Program-made: the position numbers and the translations under genes
Origin: Pleurostoma richardsiae
Lineage: Eukaryota; Ascomycota; Sordariomycetes; Calosphaeriales; Pleurostomataceae
NCBI GenBank assembly: GCA_030052745.1
Contig: JANBVO010000003.1
Location: 1,488,001 to 1,552,000 of the forward strand
Direction of reading: 5' to 3'
Length of the DNA stretch: 64,000 nt
The notes under the pieces: model-generated
The model's input: only the letters and a program-made list of their open reading frames with translations
What the model was told of the DNA's origin: nothing
Databases searched by the model: none
Part shown: positions 42,283-53,723 of the stretch, in pieces
Position numbering within the stretch: the first letter of the stretch is position 1
Layout: each line of letters begins with the position of its first letter

Positions 42283-43006
42283 GGAATGCCATGTTCTAGT
42301 GGATTAACAGGTCCCGGTGCTGGGCTATCAGGACGTGAACAATCTGTAAATACGTAGAAGGTAAGATCAAGGCGAGTTCCCCATAGATATTGTCCTGAGC
42401 CTTCGGCTACGTGACATTGTAATCGGCAACACATATCAGAAACGTAGTTCACGTTGATTGTTTCCATATCTAAAGGTTGACATGCTCCAACTGGTATTCC
42501 ACATCTCCTCCATAGATAATCCAAGCCTGCATTGGTAGATAGACGCGCCACCGCCTGGCGACCGCCCATCCGCATCCCTCGCACCAACGAAAAGGTTCAG
42601 GCTCATCGCAAGGGACCCTCCACACAGTTTCCGAAGCCACGCCTCCGGACCAGCGCGTACAGCAGCGCGCGGTCTCCAGAGCAGGCCTCATCCCAGGTGC
42701 TTCCACGGGCCTTTTCTCTTGCCCCACTCTCGGCGTTACGAGGGGCTGTGATCCACGGCCATCTCCAGCTTCAGGTCGCCGCCGCTCTTCCAGCGGACTC
42801 GTTCGCCGCCCCGGGCTCGGGTTGCAAGGCCGGCCACTTTAAGGGCGGATTCGTGTCGAACGCTTCAGGCGGCGGCCCTTCCAGCGAGAGGAGAGAAAAG
42901 TAAAAAACCCCCACAGTGCGACTGCGACCAGCCTCCGGGTTGATCAAGCCCTCCGGCGGGAGCCGCGGTGTGGGGTTGCTCGACGTTCAAGTGTCGTTGA
43001 CCGTCG

Positions 43007-43023
43007 AACCTCCAGTGGAGGTT
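43007..43023. repeat. Perfect 7-bp hairpin
   Basis: AACCTCC and GGAGGTT pair perfectly around AGT, in the non-coding region upstream of the PPTase gene. Its function is unknown. Confidence 0.5.
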
Positions 43024-43711
43024 AGACGGACTGAGAGACGCAAGACGGAGCAGAGCGTTCGACGACTTTAGATCGACTGCGACCCTGTTAAGGCAAGGGG
43101 AGTCGGTCGTCCAGCGGAACGCGGTGTTGTTCTCGGTGCTCGACGTCCAAGGGCATAACGTTGCTGCAGGCTATGCCGGGTACGGAACTGAGAGATCGTG
43201 TTGTGCTTCTATCCTGCCAGAGGGGGTTGTGGCTAGCGGTCGCAAGGTGATGTCAAGTCCTGGCCTCATGGCGTGTACCCCGTTTTGGAAGGGCACAACT
43301 CGGCGTTCAGGGTGATGAGATCGGTGGTACAAAAGGCGGGCTGACAGGACAGAAGCTAGAGTTGTTGGCGGTTCGAACCATGCATTTTGCTTTGCATGAG
43401 CCGGGCTCCCAGTGGAACGAGGGGAGCTGGCGAGGAAGGAAGGACAGAAGGGGAGGTTGAAGAAGATGCCGTTGAGCTTTAAATACGGCGGGCTGACTTG
43501 CTGACGGCGGCTGGCCTCTCGCACTATTTTGGGGCAATTGGTGCAGCTTGTCCGGTGCTCTCGGACCCCAGTTTGGGGCAATACTGACTGTTTCATACAA
43601 TCCCCCCGTAAGCCCCAGAGATGGCATGACCGATGAAACCCATCGCTCAGAATTGCATGGATCTATCGAACCATATGCCATCGCCTGAAACGACGAGAAG
43701 CTCCTGTACCG

Positions 43712-44732
43712 ATGTCTGGGCCGAGCTCGACCGGCCAGCCCGTCGTCATACAATGGATCTTAGACACCCGCACGTTGTGGCCGGAAGCTGAGAAGACAGC
43801 GCAGCTGGAAACTGCCGTGAGTCTCCTCACAGACCCGCAAATCCCTACAATAGAAACGCCAGCTTTGACACTTCCGCCAGGCCCACCGGGCGCTCTCTCT
43901 CCTAACCGATGAAGAGCGCGCCGGCGTCCTGAAGTACTACCATGTGCGCGACGCGAAGATGGCGCTGGGGTCGCACCTCCTGAAGCGACTCGTCATCAGC
44001 AAGTACGCCGGCGTGCCCTGGCGGGACGTCCACCTTACCCGCAACGCCCGCGGCAAGCCCATCTTCACCCTCGCCGACGGCACTGAGCCCGTCTCCTTCA
44101 ACGTAAGCCACCAGGCCGGGCTGGTCGCGCTGGTCGCGCTGGCCGCCGTCGCGGGCTACCCGCCCGGGCCGGTGGACGTGGGCGTGGACGTCGTCTGCAC
44201 GGACGAGCGGCGCGCCCGCGACCACAAGATGATCGCCGAGGAAGGGTGGCCGGCGTTCGTGGACATGCACGCCGACGTGTTCGCGCCCTCGGAGGCGGGG
44301 TACCTCAAGTACCAGATCCTGGCCGCCGTGCCGGGCTTGCGGCGCGGGGCGGGCCTGGAGGAGGTCGTGGACTTCAAGCTGCGATGCTTCTACACGCTGT
44401 GGTGCCTGCGGGAGGCGTACGTCAAGATGACCGGGGAGGCGCTCCTGGCGGAGTGGCTGAGCGCGCTCGAGTTCAGGAACTTCCGGCCTCCACTGCCGGC
44501 GGCTGCTGCTGCTCCGGGCGGAGAGGAGGCGGTTACAGCGCACGAGATCTATTTCAGGGGCCAGAGGGTAGACGATGCCAACGTGTGCCTGCGGTCACTG
44601 GGGCCGGATTTCATGACATGTACTGCGGTGCGGACGCCGGAGAAGAAGGAGGACGGGCTTGGATTCGAGCTGGGGCCCTTTGAGATGATGCCTATGGATG
44701 AACTGCTGGACTTTGCAGAGCGCCAAATGTAG
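43712..44732 (+). CDS. npgA: 4'-phosphopantetheinyl transferase, Sfp type (NpgA/CfwA-like)
   Basis: Exons 43712-43816 and 43881-44732 join in phase 0 to give 318 residues. Conserved blocks include ALSLLTDEERAGV, the RDAKMALGSHLLKR motif, FNVSHQAG, the metal-binding VGVDVV, and FYTLWCLREAYVKMTG, corresponding to the WxxKEAxxK signature. The enzyme moves phosphopantetheine from CoA to carrier-protein serines of polyketide synthases, non-ribosomal peptide synthetases and alpha-aminoadipate reductase. It is therefore required for lysine, pigments and most secondary metabolites. There is usually a single Sfp-type copy per ascomycete genome, so this locus is likely essential for these pathways. The cytosolic protein lacks targeting sequence. 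Length is slightly short of Aspergillus NpgA, but all motifs are present. Confidence 0.93.
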
Positions 44733-45674
44733 CGTAGGGATGAGGGTTTTACGATGAACGAAAGGAATGCCTACGGAGGAACCGGGATATGGTCACAGCG
44801 GTAGTATCCAGGACTAATGTACCTAATGAACAATTATCTACTGCTAATCCCGGTTGTAGACGTTTCCATATGCTTTCAGGTGAGGGTATCTACGGCAAGT
44901 CATCAGTACAGTATCCCAAGTATAGCATTGCTCTTGAGATCGTTAGCGGGTTGAGGTCTAGGTAGAACACTGCGGGCGTGCAGCATCATGAGCTTCCTTG
45001 CTCGGCATCGTCGACCTCGTCGGCGACGGCTATAAACCGGGAACTGCTAAGGAACGTTAACCGTTAGAGTTGGCACGCTAACACCACGGTACCGATGAGA
45101 CACACAACGAGCTTTCGGAGGCACGTGAAACGGAGAGCTTTCCGGAGTATAACGTCATTTCCCTCGCCGCTTTAAGCTTGAGCTTGTGGCTGGGTTAACC
45201 CTGGACGCCCAAGTTGAGTGGTGGTTGATTCGAGTTGAGGCTCAGCTCGAGTGAGCTGCGTCTCAGGAAGACGTGGCTGCGGTGCAAGTACCTGTAGCCG
45301 AGTGCGTTTATCCGGGCACACCACTCCTTGTCGAAAGAGCGGCGGAGGCACTAATCCCAATTAGTTCGGCGCCACAGCTGTGTTAAATCATGGAGTCGAC
45401 CCGCACTGAACTGTGACCTCAGCGGATGTACTCTAGAGCAGTCGCGGTCAAACCTGGCATCAACCCCTCTCTCTCTCCACGCATCATCATCCCCTCTGAC
45501 CTGCCTTATGTATATTCCATACCGTCAGACACGACATTCCTCTTTCTTTCGGTTCTACTCTTCTTGTGTCCTGTCAGCTTTTGGGCCTTGTCTTAGTGCA
45601 CCCGCAAGCGACCGGTAGCACCACCCCCTGACCGCCTGAACGCGCGCAGACTGCCGTTCGATTGGCGAATCGCA
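44733..45674. promoter_or_regulatory. Upstream region of the oxysterol-binding protein gene
   Basis: 940 bases with no gene. A TATAAA lies at 45031-45036, far from the start codon, and the last 200 bases are pyrimidine-rich as expected near a fungal transcription start. Confidence 0.35.
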
Positions 45675-48600
45675 ATGTCCGATACTGGGGACAGGTATGC
45701 CCGCATCGCCTGATTCGGCTGTAGATGGCGCTCGCCGACTGACGTTTTGCACTCACAGCCAGCATAAGCGGTCAAGGTCCTCGGCGGCTCTGTCGCTGCT
45801 TCGGAGGAGAGACACAAGAGGCGACGAAGATACCACGTCAGAGGATGGTTCCTCTCTCCACGGCTCTTCTTCCGGTCTAGCTCCCAACTCCCAAGCTCTC
45901 ACATCGCCCGCCACCGTCTCCATGGCGCATCAACCACCGGCCAAGGGCCACACGTCGAGGCTCTCCACGGCCGGTTCGAACCTCGGCCGCAGCCCGTCAA
46001 ACCAGAATGCGGCGTCCCTCAACTCGAAACAGGCCGCTTCCCTCTTCGATAAGGGTAACACCCTCGAACAGTCAGTGCGAAAGTTCCGTATCGTTGAAGC
46101 TCTGCGGAGTGGCGATACCGCGTCGATATCGAGGGCCATCCGGGAAACATCGGAGAATGGTCCACGGCCCAGCACTTCATCTATAAACACACAATCGGGG
46201 ACCGTGTTGGACGATACTACCATTTTGCATCTGGCCATTCAGTGTGCCGAGTTCCCTGTCGTCGAGTACGTTCTTTCCGATGGTGCTGGTTCCATCGACA
46301 TCAATGCACGGGACAAGGACGGCAATACCCCACTTCACATCGCGGCTTCTCAGGGCAGAACACAAGTTGTGCGCCTTCTGCTCGACCAGAAGGATATCAA
46401 TGATGCCATTGCAAACAACCAGGGCCGCCTCCCCTTGGACCTTGCACGAAATCCCGAGATCTTCCAGTCACTTCAGCTCTCTCGCTCGTTGTTTGCGGAG
46501 AGTAAGATCCGGCAGGTCCAGGAACTCATCGCCCAGGGTGATTACAAGACGTTGGAGAAGGTGCTCGAAGAGCCACGGCTGAAGACTGTACTGGACATCA
46601 ACAGCACTGAATTTGTCTCAGATCCGGTGACGGTCCAGGCTGGGGGAACACTTCTTCACGAGGCAGCGAGACGCAGGAACAGCCAGCTCATCCAGCTCCT
46701 TCTCCTACATGGTGCAGACCCTTTCAGGCGCGACCGGAAAGGGAAACTTCCGCAGGATGTCACGAAAGATGACGTCACTCGAGCGATGCTGAAGAGATCC
46801 CCGGCAGCTGTAGCTGCCCAGCGAGGCATCCAGGAGAAGGCCGTCCTGGGTCATGCAGCTTCGCAGGGAACTTCGGCCGCGACACCCGCCGATCCGCTCC
46901 TTGGCAGAGAGGCTCGAGAAATGAAGGGATACCTTAAGAAGTGGACGAACTATAGGAAGGGATACCAGTTGAGATGGTTCGTCCTCGAGGACGGTGTCCT
47001 GAGCTACTACAAGCACCAGGATGATGCTGGCTCCGCCTGCCGCGGCGCCATCAACATGCGCATTGCCAGATTGCACATGAGCCCCGATGAGAAGACGAAG
47101 TTTGAGATTATAGGAAAATCATCCGTCAAGTATACGCTGAAAGCCAACCACGAGGTTGAGGCCAAGCGGTGGTTTTGGGCTTTGAACAACTCTATCCAGT
47201 GGTCCAAGGACCAAGCCAAGGAGGAGGAGCGCCAACAGGCACGCAACGCTGAGTTGTTGAAGCAAGCCAAGGCCGAGCATATCCAAGGCACGTCGATCAG
47301 TGAATCACAGAGTGAAAATAACAGCATTGCCGAGCCGAAGCGGGGGAGCGTCCAGCTGTCCCGGATGCATTCTTCGAACAAGTCGCAAAGCAAAATCTTA
47401 TACGCAGGCACCAGCACAGTTGGCAGCATTGAGGAGGATGAGCTTGTAGAAGGTACGGTGGACGGAGACGTTCCTCGAACCAGTAACGGTGTCGCAGCCA
47501 TGCCGGATGATGTTGATGATGAGGACGACGACTACGGAGACGCTTCTAGTGGCCGCGATGTTCCGACGACTGCTAAGGACGCGTTCAATATCACAGCTCA
47601 ATCCGCAAAGCTACAGCTCGAGACGATGGCCCAGGTCAACGCGGCTCTCATCGCAGAGGCGACAAAGACCCCTGCCCTTACTCTCTCGGACGCGAAGACA
47701 TCGCAAGCACTGGCGACGTACGACGCGGCGATACGTTCATTGACTGGCCTGATCGGGGACCTCTCACGTATCTCGAGGGATCGTGATGCGTACTGGCAAT
47801 ATCGACTGGATCGTGAGATCGACATGCGGCGCATGTGGGAAGAGAGCATGGCGCAAGTTGCCAAGGAGCAGGAAGCACTCCAGGTTCGAGTTGGCGAGGC
47901 TGAGGAGAAGAAGAAGCACGCAAAGCGCATCCTTAAGGAGGTGGTTGGCAGCGGCATGCTTCAGGGTCGGGCTGACGCAAGCTACTTCACCGAAGCTGCG
48001 GCTGACCATGAGGTTGAAGAGGAAGAAGGCCCCATGGGCCCGAAGTCCCCTGCTGCGAAGAGCATCTCCCGTCATGAGACTGTTCTGACGGAAGTCGCGA
48101 ACCTGTCGGAGGACGAGTCTGAGGAGGAGGATGAGTTCTTCGATGCCGTTGACGCCGGCGAGATTGAAGCAGAGCCCCTTCCGCCCTCAGAGCTTGAAGA
48201 GAAGAAGGCTGTTGTCCAGGTCACCGGCATAGATATCAGCACCGCCTTCCATGGCTACGAGAACGGTATACGCACCAAGCTGAAGATTGACGCGGACAAC
48301 CGGCCGAGGATCTCGCTCTGGGTGAGTTGCCTATCCTAACTCGATCTGGCACGCGCATGTGCTAACATTATATGATCTAGGGCATCTTGAAGTCTATGAT
48401 CGGTAAGGATATGACGAAGATGACATTGCCTGTCACGTTCAACGAACCGACTTCTCTTCTTCATCGATGCGGCGAGGATATGGAGTATGCGGATCTCCTT
48501 GATCTCGCTGCAGACCGCACTGATTCAATCGAGCGGCTGATGTATGTCGCTGCCTTTGCGGCGAGCGAGTACGCTTCAACCATTGGTCGTGTCGCAAAGC

Positions 48601-49559
48601 CATTCAACCCGCTGCTCGGCGAGACCTTCGAGTATGCTCGGCCGGACAAGAACTATCGCTTCTTCATCGAGCAAGTCAGCCATCATCCACCTGTTGGCGC
48701 AGCGTGGGCCGAGTCGCCGAAGTGGACCTACTATGGCGAGTCGGCGGTCAAGTCGAAGTTCTACGGCAGATCCTTCGACATTAACCCCCTTGGTACTTGG
48801 TTCCTCAAACTGCGGCCCACTGCCGGCGGCAAGGAGGACTTCTACACCTGGAAGAAGGTGACGTCTTCTGTCATCGGCATCATCACGGGCAACCCAACCG
48901 TCGACAACTACGGGCCTATGGAGATCAAAAACTGGACGACAGGAGAAGTCTGTCACCTCGACTTCAAGCCCCGTGGCTGGAAAGCATCCAGTGCGTACCA
49001 GATCGCGGGCAAGATTGTCGACGGAGACGGCCGCGTCCGCGTCAGCCTCGGTGGGCGCTGGAATTCCAAGCTGTACGCTCGCATTACCCCAGGCTACGAG
49101 GCAGCCGTCGAGGAGCCCATGGACAACGAATCCATTCGCCACGGCAGCTTGTCCGACCAGAGCAGAGCGTTCCTCATCTGGCAGGCTAACCAGCGACCCC
49201 AGGGGATCCCGTTCAACCTCACACCCTTCGTGCTCACCTTCAACCACATCGACGACCAGCTGCGACCCTGGCTGGCTCCCACGGACACGCGCTTCCGGCC
49301 GGACCAGCGCGCCATGGAGGAGGGCGAGTATGACTTCGCGGCGACGGAGAAGAACCGGCTGGAGGAGTCCCAGCGCAAGAGGCGGCGCGAGCGCGAGGCC
49401 CGTGGCGAGGAGTTTGTGCCGGCGTGGTTTTCCAAGGCAAAGTGCGAGATCACTGGGGAGGAATACTGGAAGTTCAACGGCCGGTACTGGGAGGAGCGCG
49501 AGAAGGCGGGCACGGGAGACCCGGGTGCGTGGAACGGCTTAGAGAGGATCTATGAGTGA
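45675..49559 (+). CDS. Oxysterol-binding protein, ankyrin-PH-FFAT-ORD (Osh1/Osh2 type)
   Basis: Exons 45675-45694, 45759-48321 and 48381-49559 encode 1253 residues. The short first exon (MSDTGDS) is chosen because its GTATGC...CACAG intron gives [15 protein letters not shown]. Ankyrin repeats (about residues 160-370: [36 protein letters not shown]) precede a PH domain (about 395-495: [18 protein letters not shown]) and a coiled-coil region. An FFAT-like motif, EFFDAVD at 799-805, has an acidic lead. The ORD (862-1253) carries the family signature EQVSHHPP at 958-965. Such proteins bridge ER (through VAP proteins) to other membranes and exchange sterol for PI4P. The domain order equals yeast Osh1/Osh2. 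The eighth-exon-style fragmentation seen in animals is absent. Confidence 0.94.
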
Positions 49560-50240
49560 GCTCTGGGCTCTAGGGGAGTCGCATGCCTTCGTTTGTCGCG
49601 ACATACCTAACAAGAACGCGGGGGACACCTGAGGTAAGAGGCCGATTCAGTCGCTATTAGTCTACCTACACGGAGGATTGTACAGATAATCAGCGCCGGT
49701 TCCTACTTCGATTCATCGATTGTCATGATAGTCGTTCAGAGACCGTAGCTATACAAACACCGATCAGTAGTACATACATAAACTAGACCTGTCCACGACA
49801 GCCCTTTAGAATCCTGCCTCCAATCCCATGCTGTGCATTAGCAACAGGGATCCAGTGTAGGGCCAGTCTTCCCGACGGACACGGGCCGGGCCTGAGCCTC
49901 CGCTATCAGATGCTTGCACACGGAGGGCGGTCCACCAGAGCACGGCCCAGCCGATCCCGTGGGGGCTTGGCCGAAACCGAGGGAACCTCGGCAAATATGG
50001 GGCTGGTACGTACCCGCCTTGCCAGCTCCTTGATATTTGGATTATTGAACCCCTTTCGACTTCATGACTCCAACATCTTGTGGAGAGAAGCCGATATCTG
50101 CCCTTTCGGAAGTTCGGTTTCGAAGAAGAGACACTTGTCGCATACAAATCGCCTATCATCATCACTGACCGTCGGGGTGCATTGCGTTGACGCGGTCAAT
50201 ACAGTGGCAAGGCTCTGGATATAAGCCGGGGCGACTGACC
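49560..50240. other. Intergenic region
   Basis: 680 bases between the OSBP stop and the thioesterase start. No gene or clear element is seen. Confidence 0.5.
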
Positions 50241-51559
50241 ATGGCCGACCACCGCCCAACGCTGGTCAAGCCGCCGCCGCCGGACCCGAACAAGGCTCCG
50301 ATCGAGAATGTGCTGGACGTGACGGAGCTGGCCGTTATAGGGCCGGTAAGTCTCTTGTGATGACACATCTTCCACGTCTCGCAGAAGGATAGGGTGACCC
50401 CGGGGTGACATCGTCCCAAAATCCGGGGGAATGACAGATGACGGGAATCCGCAGTGCGGACAGAGTGCTTACAAGCCGGCCGAACTCCTCCAGCTGACCC
50501 GCGCCTGCAGAACATCTTCACCAACACGCGCCAGCCGTGGCACCCGCCGGGGGCGCGCGGCATCTTCGGCGGCGCCGTCATCGCCATGTGCGTGGCGGCG
50601 GGCCAGCGCACCGTGCCGGACCACTTCACGGTGCACAGCTGCCACTGCTACTTCCTGCTGGCCGGCTCCTCGGAGGTGCCCATCCTGTTCCACGTCGAGA
50701 AGGTGCGCGACGGGCGCTCCTTCGCCACGCGCACCGTCCAGGCCCGCCAGCGCGGCCGGCCCATCTTCACCACCACCATGTCCTTCGTGCGCGAGGGCAG
50801 CGGCGGCGCCCTGGCGGTGCACCACGCCGTGCCCATGCCGGCGGACCCGGCCACGGGCGAGCCGCTGCGGCCCCCGCCCGACGACTACGCCGGCGAGCCG
50901 GAGCTGGCCAACCACGGCCCCTACCAGGGGTACCGCATCGAGGTGGCCAACCGCGACAGCCCGCACCCGCACGAGCGGCGCACGCGCATGTGGGTGCGCG
51001 CGCGGGGCAAGATCTCCGAGGCGGGCGGGCACCAGGCGCACCTGAACGCGCTGGCGTACGTGAGCGACAGCTACTTCATCGGCACGGTGGCGCGCATCCA
51101 CCGGCTGTGGCGGTTCCCCTTCTCGGCGGGCGAGCTGGGCGGGCTGCCGGCCGAGGTGCAGGAGCAGGTGCGGCGGCTGGTGGAGTTCGAGGGGTTCGCG
51201 GGCGGGGTGGCGGAGCTGGAGGGCCGGCCCGAGGTGGGCATGATGGTCAGCCTGGACCACACCATCTACTTCCACGAGCCGCGGAGGGTGCGCGCCGACG
51301 AGTGGATGCTGGCCGAGATGGAGAGCCCGTGGGCGGGCGAGGGGAGGGGCGTGGTCACGCAGAGGATATGGGCCAGGGACGGGACGCTGCTGGCTACGTG
51401 CGTGCAGGAGGTGAGTGATGAGCCTGTCTCCCCTGACTCCTGTCTACGTGTCAATATGTGGATGATGTCCTGCTTGCTGACTCGGTGCTCTAGGGAGTTG
51501 TACGGCTCAAGCAACCTTCAGTCAAGGACGGCGGTGCGAAGGAGAAGGCCAAGATATAA
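50241..51559 (+). CDS. Acyl-CoA thioesterase II, probably peroxisomal
   Basis: Exons 50241-50345, 50511-51410 and 51494-51559 give 356 residues. It is a double-hotdog enzyme of the TesB/ACOT8/Pte1 group: IFTNTRQPWHPPGARGIFGG and the VHSCHCYFLLAGSSEVPI block in the first half, then the second hotdog with HQAHLNALAYVSDSYFIGT and MMVSLDHTIYFHEP (catalytic Asp) and the late AEMESPWAGEGRGVVTQRIWARDG block. It hydrolyses acyl-CoA to free acid and CoA, ending or regulating beta-oxidation. The last exon yields a C-terminus ...AKI, a known PTS1 variant in Candida tropicalis peroxisomal proteins, so peroxisomal import is likely. The middle exon is extremely GC-rich, which produces long shadow frames. 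Confidence 0.93.
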
Positions 51560-52285
51560 GTTTTTGGCTTCCAGGACGACAATCGACGCCTATAAGGGAT
51601 CCATGCTGACCTGACCTATACACGACTGTGGCCTCGCCCCTTGAACTTTGGGTTTCTCACCTCAGTAGCACGTCTGTCGTGTATGCAGTCCGCAGTCTGC
51701 GGCGCGAATGAGTCCGGAACAGCAGGAGAAGAGGGGGAAGTCCTCTCTACTATGGCCGGGCTAGACGGACAGGAACTGATCTGTGCTATTTTCAGAGGAA
51801 AGGAGTCCTGGACGGCTATCTGTTTTGATTACGAGGTGATCGAAAAGGATGCAGTGCCTATGGCTGCAGCAGAGACCTTCAAAGGACATGGAATCATACT
51901 GTGATATCAACTTTCATTGTGTTTTGGATCTTCTCCTGTACGAGCATGCTATATTAGTGTATTAATGGACGTGCATTATACAGCTGACATGGTGGAGCTT
52001 CATGATTACCTGTGGCTATCTATGTCTGATACCTACAAGATTATGTAGACCTCATGATGTGATTGCTTCCCTTCGTTGTCAAATTGACAGCGAGAGCCGT
52101 TCGTTCGCGTCCACCCCTTCGCACTGCTAGGCCTTGTTCAACGCCTATCACTACTGACACAGAGCCCCCCTACAGTGTTGTCGTCCCGTTCCGATCTCTC
52201 TCATGTAGTGCTAAACCCATTCATAACCTCGTATATCCGCCCAGGCCCCATGGAGACGACTCCGCTGTTCATCCTCATACTTCTG
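51560..52285. other. Convergent intergenic region
   Basis: 725 bases between the thioesterase and the next minus-strand gene. A frame of 87 codons from 51641 begins inside likely 3' UTR and has no support. Confidence 0.45.
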
Positions 52286-53552
52286 TCATGCTGCCTGGCA
52301 CATAGCCGTGGCCATGGCTTCGTATATATCCCGCTCCTTGAACGGCAGAGCATCCCACTCCCGACTTAGGGCTGCTTCATCTTCATCACAGCGCACACCC
52401 TCCACCTTCCTCTTTGCCCGCAGGTCTTCATTGAAGAGGTCGATGGCGTACCTGTGGCCGACTCCCGGGAGTGGAGGCCACCTTGGCCCTCTGCGTACGC
52501 CAGGTTTCACGGTCGGTTCAAGAAAAACGGGAGGCCGGTCGTATCGAAACTTGGCCATATAGCGGAAGTCAGAGATACGAGAACCAGCCGAATACATGTA
52601 CTGCTCCTGGCTGATCTTGCCCTCGACACGCTCTCGGTAGAGCTCCGTCATCTCGTTGGCCAGTTTGACGAATGGGTCGGTGACACTGCGCTCGCTCTGG
52701 CCAGCCGGCCCCTGTTCAGTTGCTCCTCCGCCACGATCCTCGCTGACTGGCTGGACGAAATGACGAGCGTACTCTCGACTGGATCGAAGAAAACGCGGCT
52801 ACCTGGACCGATAGATCCAATTCCATAGATGCTATCAGATTATAGGCCTGGGAACTTCCCGGTCCCCCCGCCCGGGGCCGTTCTTGGCCGTCCTTGTCTC
52901 TCCCCATGAACGAGGTACTAAGGATCTCCAGCTCGTCAGGAGTCACGCTGACGAAGTCCCCCCGTTCAAGCGCGGCACGCGCCTTTGCGAGCAGCTCTGA
53001 CGGCGTGTGCAGGGCGCCGCCAGTGGCCTGCTCAATCTCCACACGCATGTCGTCGGGGGAAGGCCAACCCAACAGCCGGTGCCGCTGCTCAGGAGTCAGG
53101 GACTTTGGCGCTCCCAAGGCGTTGCTGATCAGGTCGCGCCGGCTTAGGAGCAGGGACCGCTCGCCGGCCGTCAGCTGGTCCTGCTGCTTCCAGGCCTTGT
53201 CGTAGAGCTCTTTCGGGATGCTGTAGGCCATGGCGTTAACACGAAGACCTTTCTGCTTCTGTCTCTTCATCTCATCCATCCGCTTGCGGAACTTGATATC
53301 CTTCTCCGCCAGAGCCGCGCCGTTCTCTGGCGGCTTCTGGAACTTGGGATAAACGATCGTGGGGAAAGGGGACGAAGGATAAGCTGGGGAGGCGGGGCAG
53401 ATGTCGGTGACATGTTTGGGGACTAGGCCGGGAACGCTGCGCGCGGCGCCGCGGTTCTTGCAGCTTCCTGGGTTGAAGAGCGTGTTGCAATTAGAGCTCA
53501 GAATGAGTGTTGCGAGTAGCGGTAGAACAAGCCAGAAACGAGACATCTCCAT
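52286..53552 (-). CDS. Unknown protein with N-terminal hydrophobic segment
   Basis: Two exons (53552-52803 and 52738-52286) joined across a 64-nt GTAGCC...GCGAG intron give about 400 residues. A hydrophobic start (SRFWLVLPLLATLILSS) looks like a signal peptide or anchor. The body has charged helices (KFRKRMDEMKRQKQKGLRV, KELYDKAWKQQDQLTAGE, DDMRVEIEQATGGALHTPSELLAKARAALERGDF). The second exon (DPFVKLANEMTELYRE, KISQEQYMYSAGSRISDF) ends in a segment faintly like an HMG-type helix pair (WDALPFKERDIYEAMATA). I do not recognise the family. The intron is uncertain: an alternative frame between 52840 and 52700 also reads as protein (GSIGPGSRVFFDPVESTLV), so an extra intron or different borders may exist here. 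The same frame is open upstream beyond a TAG codon. Confidence 0.6.
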
Positions 53553-53555
53553 CAG

Positions 53556-53723
53556 CTAGGAGAGGCCCGTGAATATAGCCTCGACTGGAAAGACTCCTCG
53601 CCTAGTCAGGGCTCCTGCGTTCTCCGCGTTGTAGGAGACTGTCTTGCCCTTGATGATGTCGTATCCGCCGGGTATTTCTATCCATTTGCCGTCGTTTCCG
53701 CTAACATGCTCGGCCACAACAAG
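53556..53723 (-). CDS. Candidate terminal exon or upstream ORF of unknown product
   Basis: A 55-codon open stretch follows a good 3' splice site (branch-like GCTAACGATG and then TCTCAG at 53743-53724). It has protein-like composition (VVAEHVSGNDGKWIEIPGGY, then DIIKGKTVSYNAENAG) and no ATG. It ends in TAG at 53558-53556, and the next codons, in the same frame, are CTG and the ATG of the following gene. I could not find its 5' exon; upstream frames from about 54000 are short and no convincing donor was seen. It may be the last exon of a small gene, part of a dicistronic message, or the true N-terminal part of the downstream protein. Confidence 0.4.
   Translation of the reverse strand, partial: LVVAEHVSGNDGKWIEIPGGYDIIKGKTVSYNAENAGALTRRGVFPVEAIFTGLS

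Larger units (their letters stand above)
42088..43711. other. Intergenic region with tandem repeat
   Basis: 1.6 kb without a supported gene. It holds a 17-bp tandem repeat (42198-42282) just after the protease gene, a perfect 7-bp hairpin (43007-43023), and otherwise unremarkable GC-rich sequence leading to the PPTase gene. Confidence 0.5.

Noticed and set aside
50469-51418. Long frames in other registers across the thioesterase gene
   Set aside because: They arise from very high GC in third positions of the real exon; their translations are Ala/Arg/Gly-rich without domains.
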